64,000 nt of DNA, taken from positions 5,373,279-5,437,278 of the forward strand of contig NC_085089.1 of NCBI RefSeq assembly GCF_963422355.1, written 5' to 3'. A model generated the notes under the pieces. That model searched no databases and was not told the DNA's origin. It saw only the letters and a program-made list of their open reading frames with translations. Shown here piece after piece: positions 15,465 through 29,000 of the stretch (position 1 is its first letter; each line of letters opens with the position of its first letter). This DNA is from Corticium candelabrum (Eukaryota; Porifera; Homoscleromorpha; Homosclerophorida; Plakinidae). The translations under genes and the position numbers were made by a program.

Positions 15465-16796
15465 ATGTGGATTCCTAAAGAGACTCTCGTACGTCCCGTC
15501 GTCACCAGAACTCTCTTCATCCTCTGCCTCCTCATTGCACTTGCTAGAGGAACGGATCATGAATCAGTAGAACTGCAGACTGCGCATGTGAACAAACTAT
15601 CAAACACAAACAGAGTGAAGAACGTGTTGTCATCTGACAGTTTTATTCATTTTGTGTTGAATCTGCTCGGCTACTCAACTGTGATCGTACCAGCAGCTTT
15701 CTTGATTCGTTACCTAAAGAGTTCTTCGTGGCTGAATCAAGGCAGCGGTCCACTGATTGATCTAGTGAAGATTTGCATTGTTGGAAAACCGGATGATGTT
15801 AGGAGCACAGAGGATGTCGAGAAACAGGGCCAACCGCCCGAAGAGCAACCGAGGGAGACTTTGTGGTGGACGACGATGCGATTGGTTTTCTGCTTCGTGG
15901 GCTTGCAGGCGTCGTATCTTACGTGGGGTGTCTTGCAGGAGAGAATCATGACTCGGGACTATGGAGGAGAGAAGTTTACCAACTCTCAGTTTCTGGTCTT
16001 TGTCAATCGTGTTTTGGCTTTCTTCATTGCCGGTGCCGTAATAATGCTCACCAAACAGCCTGTTCATCGAGCGCCTATGTATAAATACTCCTACTGTTCG
16101 ATATCAAATATTCTCAGCAGCTGGTGTCAGTATGAAGCTCTCAAGTTTGTCACGTTTCCGATACAAGTTCTTGCCAAGGCGTCGAAAGTTATCCCAGTTA
16201 TGATTATGGGAAAATTTGTGTCGAGAAAATCGTATTCGTGGCATGAGTATGCAACGGCTGTGTTGATATCAATTGGTGCAAGTCTGTTCCTACTTGCCAG
16301 TAGTCATCACAGCAAAAACAAAGCCACAGAGACAACAACTGTCGGTCTTATTATTCTTTTTGGTTACATGATCTTTGACAGTTTTACCTCTAACTGGCAG
16401 TCAGAGTTATTCAAGACTTACAAAATGTCACCCGTCCAGTGCATGTTTGGTGTCAATTTATTCTCGTGTCTTTTCACTGTGTTATCACTCATCGAACAAG
16501 GCGAATTTTTCTCATCACTTATGCTGCTGCTTCGTCACAATGACCTCTTCTTCCATGCTCTCTTACTTTCCATCTGCTCGGCTTGTGGTCAGCTGTTCAT
16601 TTTCTACACGGTGTCAGCATTCGGCCCTATAATCTTCACCATCATCATGACAACTAGACAAGTTATGAGCATCTTACTCTCTTGCCTCATCTACGGACAC
16701 ACCATCACAACCCAAGCGGGATTGGGAGTAATCATCGTATTCTTTGCTCTGTCTGTACGAGTATACGCAAAAAGTAGAACCAGTCCAAAACAGTGA
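15465..16796 (+). CDS. SLC35B2: PAPS transporter, SLC35B2-type
   Basis: SLC35B2 (PAPST1) exchanges the sulfate donor PAPS into the Golgi lumen for sulfation of proteoglycans and tyrosines. The 443-residue product is close to the human length. It has a hydrophobic leader ([13 protein letters not shown]), a hydrophilic loop, then about ten membrane helices. Family hallmarks are [43 protein letters not shown] and [20 protein letters not shown]. The coding sequence is a single exon, unlike every other full-length gene in the window; a leader intron may exist (15004-15460). The start is the first ATG in frame. A retrocopy origin is possible but no poly(A) remnant was seen. Confidence 0.94.
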   Translation: MWIPKETLVRPVVTRTLFILCLLIALARGTDHESVELQTAHVNKLSNTNRVKNVLSSDSFIHFVLNLLGYSTVIVPAAFLIRYLKSSSWLNQGSGPLIDLVKICIVGKPDDVRSTEDVEKQGQPPEEQPRETLWWTTMRLVFCFVGLQASYLTWGVLQERIMTRDYGGEKFTNSQFLVFVNRVLAFFIAGAVIMLTKQPVHRAPMYKYSYCSISNILSSWCQYEALKFVTFPIQVLAKASKVIPVMIMGKFVSRKSYSWHEYATAVLISIGASLFLLASSHHSKNKATETTTVGLIILFGYMIFDSFTSNWQSELFKTYKMSPVQCMFGVNLFSCLFTVLSLIEQGEFFSSLMLLLRHNDLFFHALLLSICSACGQLFIFYTVSAFGPIIFTIIMTTRQVMSILLSCLIYGHTITTQAGLGVIIVFFALSVRVYAKSRTSPKQ

Positions 16797-17076
16797 TAGA
16801 GAATTTAGTGTTAGTGCTTTACGAGTGGTCATAACTTAACACAATGATGATATTATTAGTTAAATGTATTGACTAGAGCAGCCATTGTGATCATGTTTCT
16901 ACTAATTTGTCATATTTCAAGAGCTCCAGTGCAGAAGGAGAATCGAAGCTCCCTACAAGATACATTCACAACTATAGTCTACCAAAGACCGCAACAGCAC
17001 AGACTACCCAATATCAATACCAAAATCTCTCCGAAATGATTCAATTACATGTCGGTAACAACATGCTCACAGCTAG

Positions 17077-20000
17077 CTAATTTGCCGAAGGTAGGACTGT
17101 AGGGTCCGATGACTGATGCCAGCCTCCCGTCAGCTTGAGGAACATCTCGGTGTCGAGTTCATCCTGGTCTTGATCCTGACGCATAGACAAAAAGATATAT
17201 CCACCTATGTACTCGTGTACAATTTTCAGATCGGCACTCGAACACGAGAAAGAGAAATTGCCATCTTCGTGTTCAATCTTCATCTCCTTAATCTCCCAGT
17301 TGATGTTCCAAGCATGCATAGCACTGTACCGCCACGTCTGTTTATGTTCGTGAGTACTGATGTCCATCCGAATCATTCGATTGTACGTAATACCAAGCAG
17401 CTCCTGCACATAAAGATCGCTACGATACGATATCAGAGACGAGCATTGACATTGTGGGTCACCCGTACATCTTTTCTTGCCCGAGAGAAGCGCACAATGA
17501 AATAGCTTATGCCATAATCCATTAACGCCTCCCATGATCGAATATACTGCAGTTTAGCTTCTAACGTCGGTAACTGATTGACCTTGGCGTGATGCTTCCA
17601 TATCATCTCTGCTACCTGCAATAGCAAAACTTACAACTTTGATCATGTTAGAACAGACGGTGGTGCTAACTTTTTGCGGCTTTAGTTTCTTCAGTATCCG
17701 CTGTGACACAAAATCGTTTGGAGATACTTCAGCCTAAGAGCAAAATGCAAACTGATGGTAAGGTCATATCATAATGTAATGATTTAGAAAAGCAACACGT
17801 GAACAAAGAACGAGATAGCAATCTCTCAAGACATTTCTGCTAAAGCAATTTCAGTATCAGTCTAGCACAGCTATACCACACTGGCTCCAAATCATCACTC
17901 GCATTTCGAGTTCCCGTCTACAGTACCAATAATGGTCGTACCCGTACTGTATATCGTAATCCAATGAAAGTGACTATGGAAGGGGGTAACAAAATGTCAT
18001 CAAATATTATCACTTACTACACACTCTCGCATTACTACTTTACCCACCATGTGTAAGCCTCAACATAACCATTGTAAATTATCCAAAATCAATTGGTTTT
18101 CATTGTTTCCTGACATAACAAATGAATTAACAAGGAGAATCAACCACAAAGAAAACGATACCACGACCTTTAGAATGATATACACGTACATCTAATGTAC
18201 ATGAACTAGTAACTGAAGCTGTGTTTTCACACTCACTTCCTTAGCTATGAGCCCTCTGAAAAATGACAATCGACTTGTTGCAAAGTATTACAAAATTTTA
18301 CAAAGCGTTTTGCTTCCAAATGCACTACTTGTGAAATCTATCTAAAATCACATAAAGTGACCGTTGTTTTACGTAACCACGAATTCTATACACTGCCAAA
18401 GTAGTCTGCAATTGTCAAAGTAACAAGATTGATTACATATACATGGCATGGATACTGCCTCTAGTTAGTCTCGTGTAGCCAGACCATTTCCGTCATCAAT
18501 TTCTCACTGGAAGCATGATGGTGATGGTGGAATGGTCTGCCTACGGAAGACTAGCCTCTAGTTGCTTAATTAACGTTAACTTCTGTATAACTGTATCACT
18601 GCTTTGCAAGACAGAAGGGTGCCATGCAGAAGCCTCCATACCTGCTGGCAAGTTCTGGATAATTGAAAACTACACACCTCCCAAAAAATCGTTGCAAAGG
18701 TATCTTCATCTTTAGTGTATCACAGCTAAAAGTCAAAGGGCCATGGTTAGTTCTAAGATGAATTTCTTTCTAACAAATAATGACGGAATTTCTGAACACC
18801 AAATATGATAGAAAGACCTATCTCAATCTATGAATAGCTCTTATGGCCTTGGGCAAGGTTTTAGAACCATATGCGATTGGTCTTTCTTTGCCATTAGGGC
18901 AGAAATAGAAAACACAGGAACCAATACCTCCTTCACTTGTGTCACAAGCCAGACCTATGGAAAGGCTTGGATCGTACATTGTCAGAACTGGCAAGGACAT
19001 ACGCCACTGTTTGAGTTGCTCAAATGCAAGCTGAGTCTTGGCACACCAAGTACATGGAACACCTTCCTTTTTTAACAATTTAATGAAAGGAGTACAGCAG
19101 AACCTCACTAATCCAGGGTTGCCACACCTACAAAATTTATTCGTAGCCTACGAGTTTTTGTTGCAAAAAGTCACCTACAAAAAATACAGGTGGGCCTACA
19201 AATAAATAGATCATCAAATATGTTATGGCTATCTCAAGACCACAGCGTCTCCAATCTTTGTGTAGGTGTTATTCTTCTTCCTTACGCCACTTTACTTCTT
19301 GCAGAACGGTTTCGGAATCTCTGAGACCATAGTTTTGTGATCAAGCATCCTGTTCATGACATTCCGGTGGTCATTTGTGTGCCTCCAGACCGCACGAGGC
19401 TAAAGCCAAAACCGGATGTGTTCACAAACCTGGATGCTTTATCAAACGCGGATGTGTGCAGGTTATATAAATTGTAGCTAAAACATTAGTAGCTTCTCTT
19501 CGTGGAGGATCATAAAAATGTGGAGCAATGGAGAAATCTAGTACTTCGACTCAAAAATGAAGATCCTGAACTTGTAGCAAGCTCTTGCGTAAATTGTAGC
19601 AAGAACGGTGCAAGTGATTTGTGTTATAAAGATTAGATAAACAGTACAGTACTAAACACTACTAATACAACAATAAAGTATATAGCTTGCAAAGGCTGAT
19701 TTGTCTACAAAAATTCTTAACAGTCATGGGTGTGGTTCCAAAAACACCAGGTGGACGTGTTGCCATCAGTGACATTCGCCTACAAATTATTGGCAGAAAA
19801 AGTGTGGCAACATTGCTAATCCGAGCAGCCCCGTGCCAAGCCCTGTTCGGATTAGTGAATTTGTTTGGATTACAAAAACGGGTAGCCTCAAAGCTCCAGA
19901 CTTATCTCGGACACCCAAACCACTGGTGCATTTACGTATGTCTTCATATGTCATGTTTGTGGTAAACGACACAGCTTCAACGACTACACACTTTTAAATA

Positions 20001-23000
20001 ATGCGACAGTCAGGATTTAAAATAGTCAGATACATGCATTTGCTAAAGATTAGATAACCACTTGTCTGATCAGGCTGCCTCCGAATTCCTATTATTATCT
20101 GGGTACGCGAGGCAGGGCGCTAAAGGTAATTCAGATTGTGAGGATTCAGATTAACGAGGTTCAGATTTGCAAAGGTTCTACTGTAGTGTCCTCAGACATT
20201 ACCAAAAAATCTGCTGAAATAATTTACCATCCTGAAAAATTATCGTACTTAAAATAGCACTTCACCGATTGACGCATGTGCAATAGATGTTAATGTACGT
20301 AAGCCCTTGGGCTGCAGACTGAACGCTTGCAGTGTTGCGAAGCGCATTGTTTTGGTCTTGCTTCCCGAGGCCAACTATGAGAGCACACAAGAGACGGGTC
20401 TAGACGCCTCAGGCAACTCTTACAGTGAAAGAGAACAAGTTACAGTTCATAAGCGACTCAGTCGTTCGTACGTTGTAGACTGCACATGATTGTCTTGAGC
20501 GACTTGCAATCGCTCGGTCTTTTGCACTTTCCTCCGTTTTCTTTCTACGAATGGAGGCTCTACTACAGTTCAAAAGGGCTTGAGTGATGTGAAAAACACA
20601 CGGAAACATGCGTCACCGCACATAATCACGTGACACCAAATACCTTCGTTCTACAGCCGAACCATCACCGTATGTGTGCTTTTCGCCGTAGATTGAAGGC
20701 GAGTCAGTGATGCGAAAGCACATTTTACTTTCGCCTAAGCAAATATCAAATTCTACATGAAGCGGTAAAACGAAACCTACACTTATTGGACGTTATTTGG
20801 AAACCGCCATGTACGATTTTGTTTTTTAGCCTTATCATAATGCTCAGCTATCAAGTTTGCTCTGGAATAGCGCCAAACTTCTCGACTTGAAGACTACTAG
20901 AAACGATTAGTGACTGAGGGCGGAGTCAGACCGGTGAAGTGCTCCTTTAAGAAACGTCTTGGGGGCTGGCATGTCCTGAATTGCTTGAATCTTGTTGTTG
21001 GAAGGGCAAACACCTTCAAAAAACCGATGATGTGCCCAAGATACTTAACCCATCTATTACTGACTAGTTATTACGTCGCGCCTACATAGGTCATCACGTG
21101 GAGTAACGTCGGTAACGCGCGTACCTTGTCTCCACCTCCGGTCAGTACCCGGCTTTGCTATTCCGGTTTCCTGCAAAGGAGCCTTCGTCAATCTTTTTAA
21201 ATTATAGCCTAAACGATTCGCTATTAAATTATCTTTCGAATGAACCTACTTTGAGGAGTCTACGTTCTCGTAATCGCTAGATATCGCAGTTTGCACACCT
21301 ATGACGTCATGGTCTGTTTCCGGACACGTGACTTCATCGTCGAATATCCACCTTCCTGAACGTTGGTAGCCAATCAAAATATTTTTTACTGTTAGACACA
21401 CCTTTGAGGCGTGTCTACACATACGGGGGAATTTTTAATGGCGCATGCGGCTTGGTCATAATTTTCTCTCGACCGGATGTCGCAGCGCTCTTGTCAAGTT
21501 GGGGCTTCGCTGCCTGTTGGCGATTTGGCTTCCTATTTTCAGCTGCAAACAACTGATGACGAGGTTGACGATGGCGATGATGTGTCGATGGCTTCGATAT
21601 CGTCGTCCGACGATGACGCGACGGACAACGAAGAAGCGCTACCCGTCGAGGAAGACAGCGATGACGCTACGCTGTTAGTATAACGTTTTGATGTCTAATC
21701 ATCTCGTTTTTTTGCGATACGTTGTTCAGTAACGTTTCTAGTACCTGTTTTGCAAGTTTGGGCGTTCGCCGTTGGGAAGAATTTGAGTTATGCGCATAGC
21801 AACGCATGAGTGTTTGGTTGCTATGGCTGTGTACCCGTATGTTGTGGTAGACATCGGTATGTAAAACAGTTTGATGTCTATTCGTTTCGTTTTTTGCTAT
21901 GCGCTGTTTAGTTTTTACGTTTCAGTAAGTGTTTTCCAAGTTTGGATGTTAGGAGTTGGCAAGAATTTGAGTTATGCCCATAGCAACGCACATAGCAACG
22001 GATCTGAAGGCAGGCATAACTCAAAGACCAGGTATCGCTGCCAAGAATGCAACGTCCCCCTCTGTGTGTCATCTGCTGAGCGACAGTGCTTTATAAAATA
22101 TCACACTGAGGATGACTGAAAATTGCTAAACTGTGACTGTGTATATTGTATATTTCTATTTATAGTGTTGTATATTTCTATTATATATTGTTGTATATTT
22201 CTATATATATTGTTGTATATTTCTATTTATATATTGTTGTATATTTCTATTTATATATTGTTATATATTTCATTTATACAGTATTGTATTAGGTGATCTA
22301 TGTTATGTTTTACGATTTGTATATAGTAACAGTTTGTTGTTTTTTAGTGTTGGATTAGGTGTATATATGTGCATATAATTGAAAGCGTGAAGTCACTGCT
22401 GCAAATATTTTGTATTGGTTTAGCATTTTGCATATCAATATTTTTTCAAATAGTCAATCAACTTGATTGGATTTTTATGCATAATAGAGGTAAAATAAAC
22501 AGTTAGACGAAATAGAATATTGAAACAGTTAGAGGTAGTTACAAAAGTTGTGTCATTCAAAAGAGCAATTTATGTACATTTCATACGTGTCAGAATTGTT
22601 ATTTTTACTTCTATAATGTTGCTACAGTTGCAAATAATAGTATTTTGTTATGCGCGCGCTAGATAATAAAGACGATAGTATTTTGTTATGCGCGCGCTAG
22701 ACTATAGAAGCGCGCGCTAGATAATAAAGACGCGCGCTAGATAATTATAGGCGTGACATAGTAGTGCAAAGGTCATAGAGGGAGGGAACTTAGCGGTGCG
22801 TTCGTGAAGGGTTAAGAGATTTTGAAAGAATTAACATTTCTCCTTTTAAAGTCGAAACTCATGTTGTTATCAATGCTCCAAAACATTTGATTAATTGTAA
22901 GTGCTCCTCATTACTAGTAATGACATCAAAATATGTTGCAGTTGCTTTTAAGCCACTCGACACTGTATTTACTACCAATTTGAATTAAAATAGTACACTT

Positions 23001-26000
23001 GAAATCCCCACATATTCAGACAGCACCAGATGACTAAAAGAAATTTCTTTTGGAAGACGGACTGGAACTTCAAGGCTATCTGATGACTTGATCACATTGA
23101 CGGTTGGAAATGCACTTAATTAAGGCAGTGTCAACGAGTGCCAAAACACCTCTTTTTACATTTCTGTCCAGTTCTGCTTCACTTTTTGTCCGGCGATGAA
23201 TTGGTGGCCTTCTAAACGGTAATACCTTCAGTTCAGAATCAGGTGAACACATGGATACTAACAAAATGACTGCACTGTGGATACTAACAGAATGACTGCA
23301 CCATCTGAGGTCATCTCCAAACAAATCACAGAAACTGTCTCGACATTAATGTTCAGTGGATGTTCAACAATAAGCTTTACACGTTGACTCGTCAAAGTTT
23401 AAGAAATGTGATACATGGTTGTGAAAGGCCCATTTTGTATATCTAATCCATTACCAAAGATTTAATCCTTCACCATAACATGACTGTTATTGGAGAAGCA
23501 ATGCCAAACTGAACGTTGTGTTTAAAAAATACCTTTGAAGGTCATCAATTTTCTGGCATGTCTCTGAGTCTCTCTATAGCCTTCGACATTTTGGTGTACT
23601 CAATACTACCCATGATTTCTCATCCATTAGTGACATGTCTGCACCAATAAATCAAAATGGCAACTGCTTGTTTTCAATGATCACATCGACGACTTGTTTC
23701 ACTGACATAGACATTTTCAGTCATTTCAATCTCCTTACACACTAAATCAACATCTTGTTCTGATGCGTTCAAGTCATTGGAGCTGATTTCATTGAATTCT
23801 GAACGTCTTGCTTCAGCTACTTTCCTTTCCTGTCTTCTCTTTGCTTTGTAATAGTCTTTTCGTCTAGTTGGTCCAATTCTGATATCTAGATGTCAGGTAA
23901 CCATAACATTCACATTCCGAGAGAATAATAACCTTCGATGCTCCTACAGCAACATTCAAAACTGTAATGGCCTTTAGCATCATGGGTACAACAGAAGCCT
24001 TTCCTCAACCTTGAATTTTCAATTCTTGATGTTTCTTTACCTGATCTATTTGGATGTCTCTTATCAACAAACTGAGCTGATGGATCATAACTGTTTCCCA
24101 GCCAAAACATTATCCTTGACTCCTTCAAATACTAGGGTATCTGCAAAGTTGTTCAAGAGTTCTAAGTAAGTCATCTTTTTTTGTAAACTCTCGCAGCATC
24201 TGATCTCTAAGACCCGGTACAAATGTGTTGCGAAGACAACTACAGTATCATACTCAGTGACAATGAATTCACAATTGGCAGCTTTTGTTTAAGCCCATCA
24301 AATACAACTACACTGACTCGCTTGGCTCTTGTTGTCAACAATGTAAACAAACTCTCTCTACAACCACAGTTCAACTTGTGACAAAAGAATAATCTAGTCT
24401 GGGCCATTGAATCCTTTTGGAAAAATGGACAAAGGCGTATGTCCTCATGAAGGCACCTGGTGAAGAAATCCCGTTTGGTTGCTCTATTGATAGTGTTATT
24501 GTTCTCTGCCAGCTGCACAAAAAGCTGGAAAAACTGCCTTACGCAACTATCAGAGCACCAAAGCGAGTCTTCTGTTTCTTCCTCCTTGAATAAGCAGATG
24601 GATTTGCAAGTCTCTCTAATGGCTTATACCTAACTGCAGGCTTCGCCATCTTCAGCTGGCACACAATTACCAAACTGTTTGCCCATCTGTAGCCACAAGA
24701 AAAAGTAACAACTAGAACTTCACTCTATAAGTGAATGCTTGACCTTGTAAATATGAATGATAGAGTCAGTATGCGGTGACAGCTGTGGTTCTCAAAGGGT
24801 GTACCAACTTTTAGAAATGTTTTTATCCAGAGCCCATGACATCAATGTCAATAGTAGATACAGTTTAGCCTTGTTTCTAGGCCTTCTCTCACGCTTCTTA
24901 TATATCTTACTAGTTCTACCCCACCCTATGGGTAGTAGCAACTAACTTTGCGAGTTTACACTTATTAGCTAAGTGAAGAAATGCAAAAACCAACTTCTGC
25001 CTAATTGTTAGCGTGTGGTAGCTTTCGTAACCACTCCTACTCAGCTACAGCGTGCGTTAGAACGTATACTGTACAGTAAAGTGGCTAACGATGCACGTCA
25101 CATCTGCATACTTAGTTAATTAAACAAACAAACTCCAGCACATCTCATTTCAGAATGCCAAAGTCTTGTTTCTGGCTGCAGGAGGCTGTCTAGGTAAAAC
25201 CCGACTCAACCGTTAGTCTCAGATGGTCTAACTCGACCCGGCCGCCACGTACACGATGATCCAAAAGCAGTGTCGTGTCAATTGACACGTTACAGACAGA
25301 CAGACAGACATCCAGACAGAAGTGAGGGTTGGCGTATTATAGTCTAGGATACTAGCTCACTAAGTCGCTCTTTGCCCAGGAAAGGTTAATAACACAAATT
25401 CCTATTACACAATTCAGTTATTGGGTGGAGAAAACACAAACTCCTGAATAATTGGTTCCTGGTGCATGTGACCATAGGTTTATCTAATTAGCTAAAGACC
25501 CAAAGACAGATAGACAGAGACATATCAGACTTTTATATAGAGAGAGACTAGACCACCATCCCGTTGTCCGCACAGGCAGATTAGCTATTAATATTACTAA
25601 TAGTTAGCTATCATTATTAGTTGTTAATCGTTGTATGCATTCATGAAGTATATCTCATTCACCTTATTAGGAAGTGTATCTCTGAAGAATTTCGTTCAGA
25701 GTTATGTCCCATTCTGAGATTATTGATTGCTAATTTCCCGTTAAGATAAAAAAAATGTAACCGAGTGTCCCGCTTTACAAAATTCCGTTGATTGGATTAT
25801 TGATTTTTAGTTACGATCCCATTAAAAACAAAAATCTAACCGATCAAGAGAATGTCCAGTTTCAAAAAAATCCCGTTGATTGGATTATTGATTGTTTAAT
25901 ATCCATTTTGACAGTCCCGTTGCGGGGAACAGGAGTACTAAACCTGGCATCTATTCGACGAGAATCCCGTTCATACTGTGTATCCCCGTAACGTGGAAGT

Positions 26001-29000
26001 CATGTGCAGTACTCACCCGGATAATCCCTTTCCCGTATATAACCAAGTCACGACTCGTGCTGACTCTCGCCATTTCAACAGTCTCGCTGAACATCGTCAC
26101 TTCGAAGACGTTGCTGGCATTGCGTGTATCGAACGCGGCAGCTCTTCGATGGGCATAGACGGGCAACAACTGTGTGGCAGTTTTTTCAAGAAACGGATAT
26201 CAGCAAATATATCTTCCCTTTTCCGATGTCGCCCGCAATAAACGACACGCTCCGCACGTACCGTCTGATGCAGGAAATCGCGTCGTCGCGGGAGAAGTCC
26301 GGAAGACGACGACAGCTTCACTTTCGACCGCTAGGGATTCGGCGAGCGCGAGCCAAAGTCGGTGGTGATTGGACTCGCCATCCTGGAGATCCTCTCCTAC
26401 ATACGACAGACAAACAAACACACAAACAGACAGACAGACAGCTCCTTTTATATATAGAAATACACTTCTGCCTGCAAAGTCATGGATGCATCATGTGTTT
26501 GGGTGCCTGTTCAGGTGCTTTAGAGGGTAAGACAAGGCCTTTGGACACATGTCAAGTGACACCACATGTTCCTCAGATTTGATTCCCTGGGATCCTTGAA
26601 ATATAATAGGTGTAAACGACCTCTAAATAGTTAAAGAGCAGTCATTATAAAAATAGATCTGGTGTTAGCTTGTGTCTCCTGCTGTCCTATGTAACACTTC
26701 TACTCAAAATGACTGCAAACAGGTGCTGACATCAGGTGCTGAAGTCAGCCAAAGTTTTACCAAGACAGCTGGCAAATTATCAAATTACATGCATAACTCA
26801 AATTACAATCCATTTAATTAACTGCCCAGCTGGACTAAAATGACACTCATCTAATTAAAAAGTCACATGTACAAGGACATATGACAGGAACTAGTATTGG
26901 TGACATATCACATGAACTAAAACAGGAACAGAAATGTTTCCCATGATACAAGCAAAACAACTAACATGCTTGCTCAATGTCATGGAGCATCCTACCAATG
27001 TGGTAAAAAAGCAGACAGGATAAAGCCAACTGGAAGATGCTCACATTTTTCAACATTTCTACAAGAATAGAAATATATACATCATACCATATAACTGGTT
27101 ATTTCTACAGTCTTGGTCTTAAGTTACTGCAATTTGAGAATTTAGACAAAAGTTTAATTACTGCGAATTAAATTCTGCATTCCAACTAGGAAGGCAGTTA
27201 CTGGTACACACATGTACATGTGTACAGTGACTTCTTGGGACTCCGAGAATAAGCCTAAATATCTGCAAATTTTATTTGTGCACTCCATGATTTCTTCGCA
27301 GAATTCGCAGAAATGTCATGATCGCAGAAATAACTGGTTATACGATACATTGTTATTGATGGTGGTCAGTAGTAAATCAGATCGAGATTACCATATCTAA
27401 TGTGAGCATAACTTGGAATAGTAAGTAAGTGAATAACCCATGAACCACCCAACTGCAGGTTCCTTGCGCTTCGTGAAAAATGGTATTAAACGAACATTAA
27501 AAAATGTTTTATTGCAACACACTATATACTTTACATCCCAAAATAAACAAAGCACACCACACATCCATGTAATAAACACAATTAATTAAGTAATTAATTA
27601 ATTATCAATGCCTCACAATAGAAAGTCTACGACAACCCAATATTTCCTTATTAACCTTACTACACATACCACATCAGACTGCTGCGGCTTCTTCGACTGC
27701 ATCGTAATAAACGCTTTGACGCCTGAAAGCTCCGATGCATAACTGGGATCATCGAGAGACCTGCCTTTTGCTGCCAATTGACAAGCTGCCATCCATTCTG
27801 CATACTCATTTTCCTACAAATTGAGCATCTTACAATACAAAGACAAAAACACTCGCAACCAATGAGAGACTGACATTATCGCAGAGTAAATGGAACTGGC
27901 CCATGCCGTCTATGCTAGGAACTTCTACTTTGATTCCAAACTTCTTTCTTGCAACATTCACTTCCGGTGCCACTTCCGCTCCTAGCAACAGATGCGCTCA
28001 CATACGGTCATGAATCAAACATCATATCTATCTTAAACCGGTCAGCTTGACTTTCAACGCTGGACGACCAGTTGCATCTTCCTTGCTTTTATAATATGAT
28101 ATATGGGTATCTGAATCGAAACGAACAGCAATAATGAATCCAATGACAATGCAATAGACTTTATTTTAACAACATCCAAACTTGTCAAGTAAGTCTACTA
28201 TAACGCATTAGCAGCAACACTGCTAAAATAGATCAAGCACAATCGTCCAACGACAACTTGGCCAAACTTCATACTCATAGTCTCCGCCAAATATCAATTA
28301 CCAACCATAATCCGCATAATTAACTTAATTAAAGTACTTAGACACAATAAGCAGTAATGGTCCATACTGATATTCAACCCACACATGACCAATGTTATAC
28401 ATAAAACATCAGCAAACAAGATATATAAACATCCAAACCTTGAAAAACGAACCAAAACTTCTTATAGCTCTTGACAAAACTAAACTTGGATGGTCTACAA
28501 GAGCACCAGAACAAAACCGTTAGTAAACATAATAACATACCCAACAACAGCATTTCACTTGTGATATCGAAGATAACCAGTTAACTTCTTAGATCCCAAA
28601 GAGGGAAGAGTCTATACATAGCAGTCACAGACAGTTGCTCAACATCGAAATGGTCGTTCTCACCCCCAGTATGTGTGAAGGCTGTGACCCTTTCGGTAGA
28701 GTGTTTCCTGTCTGAAGTTCAGTCAGAGCCTCTTCAATAGTGGGACTGGTGGCATCCGGCGATGGTGGCGGAACATGAGAAGCCAACCTCACTTGCAACT
28801 ACAGGTATTGAAAAGTAACCTCTTACTCTGTGTACTTAAAAGCATGACTAACAAACACAAAAATTGAGAAACCTGAAGGGCACCAAACTGAATAGCTTCT
28901 TCTTCTGTGCAATCAACATCTTCTGAGAGAATGGACCACTTGGCTTGCTCAAACAACTGATTTATTCTCTCACCATCAATCTACATCAAGAAGTATGAAT

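Larger units (their letters stand above)
18818..24690 (-). mobile_element. Ty3/gypsy retrotransposon remnant, split by three insertions
   Basis: On the minus strand, 24690 to 22812 carries a decayed gag ([21 protein letters not shown] near 24110-24240) and the start of reverse transcriptase ([16 protein letters not shown] near 23140). The RT then continues in pieces: 22812-22850; 20951-21048 ([20 protein letters not shown]); 20186-20248 ([10 protein letters not shown]); and 18818-19094 ([12 protein letters not shown], then RNase [20 protein letters not shown]). Each gap is filled by a separate DNA transposon. Frameshifts and stops are present throughout. I found neither integrase nor long terminal repeats, so it is dead and truncated. 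It lies in the same orientation as kindlin, inside its large intron. Confidence 0.85.

Noticed and set aside
18235..18262. Small minus-strand exon candidate (GLIAKE) within the kindlin intron
   Set aside because: Its phase does not fit either neighbour, whereas exons 27670-27813 and 17671-17733 join directly in phase.
26124..26582. 152-codon plus frame in the GC-rich block
   Set aside because: It overlaps other equally long frames on both strands, lies in a repeat and has no recognisable domain.
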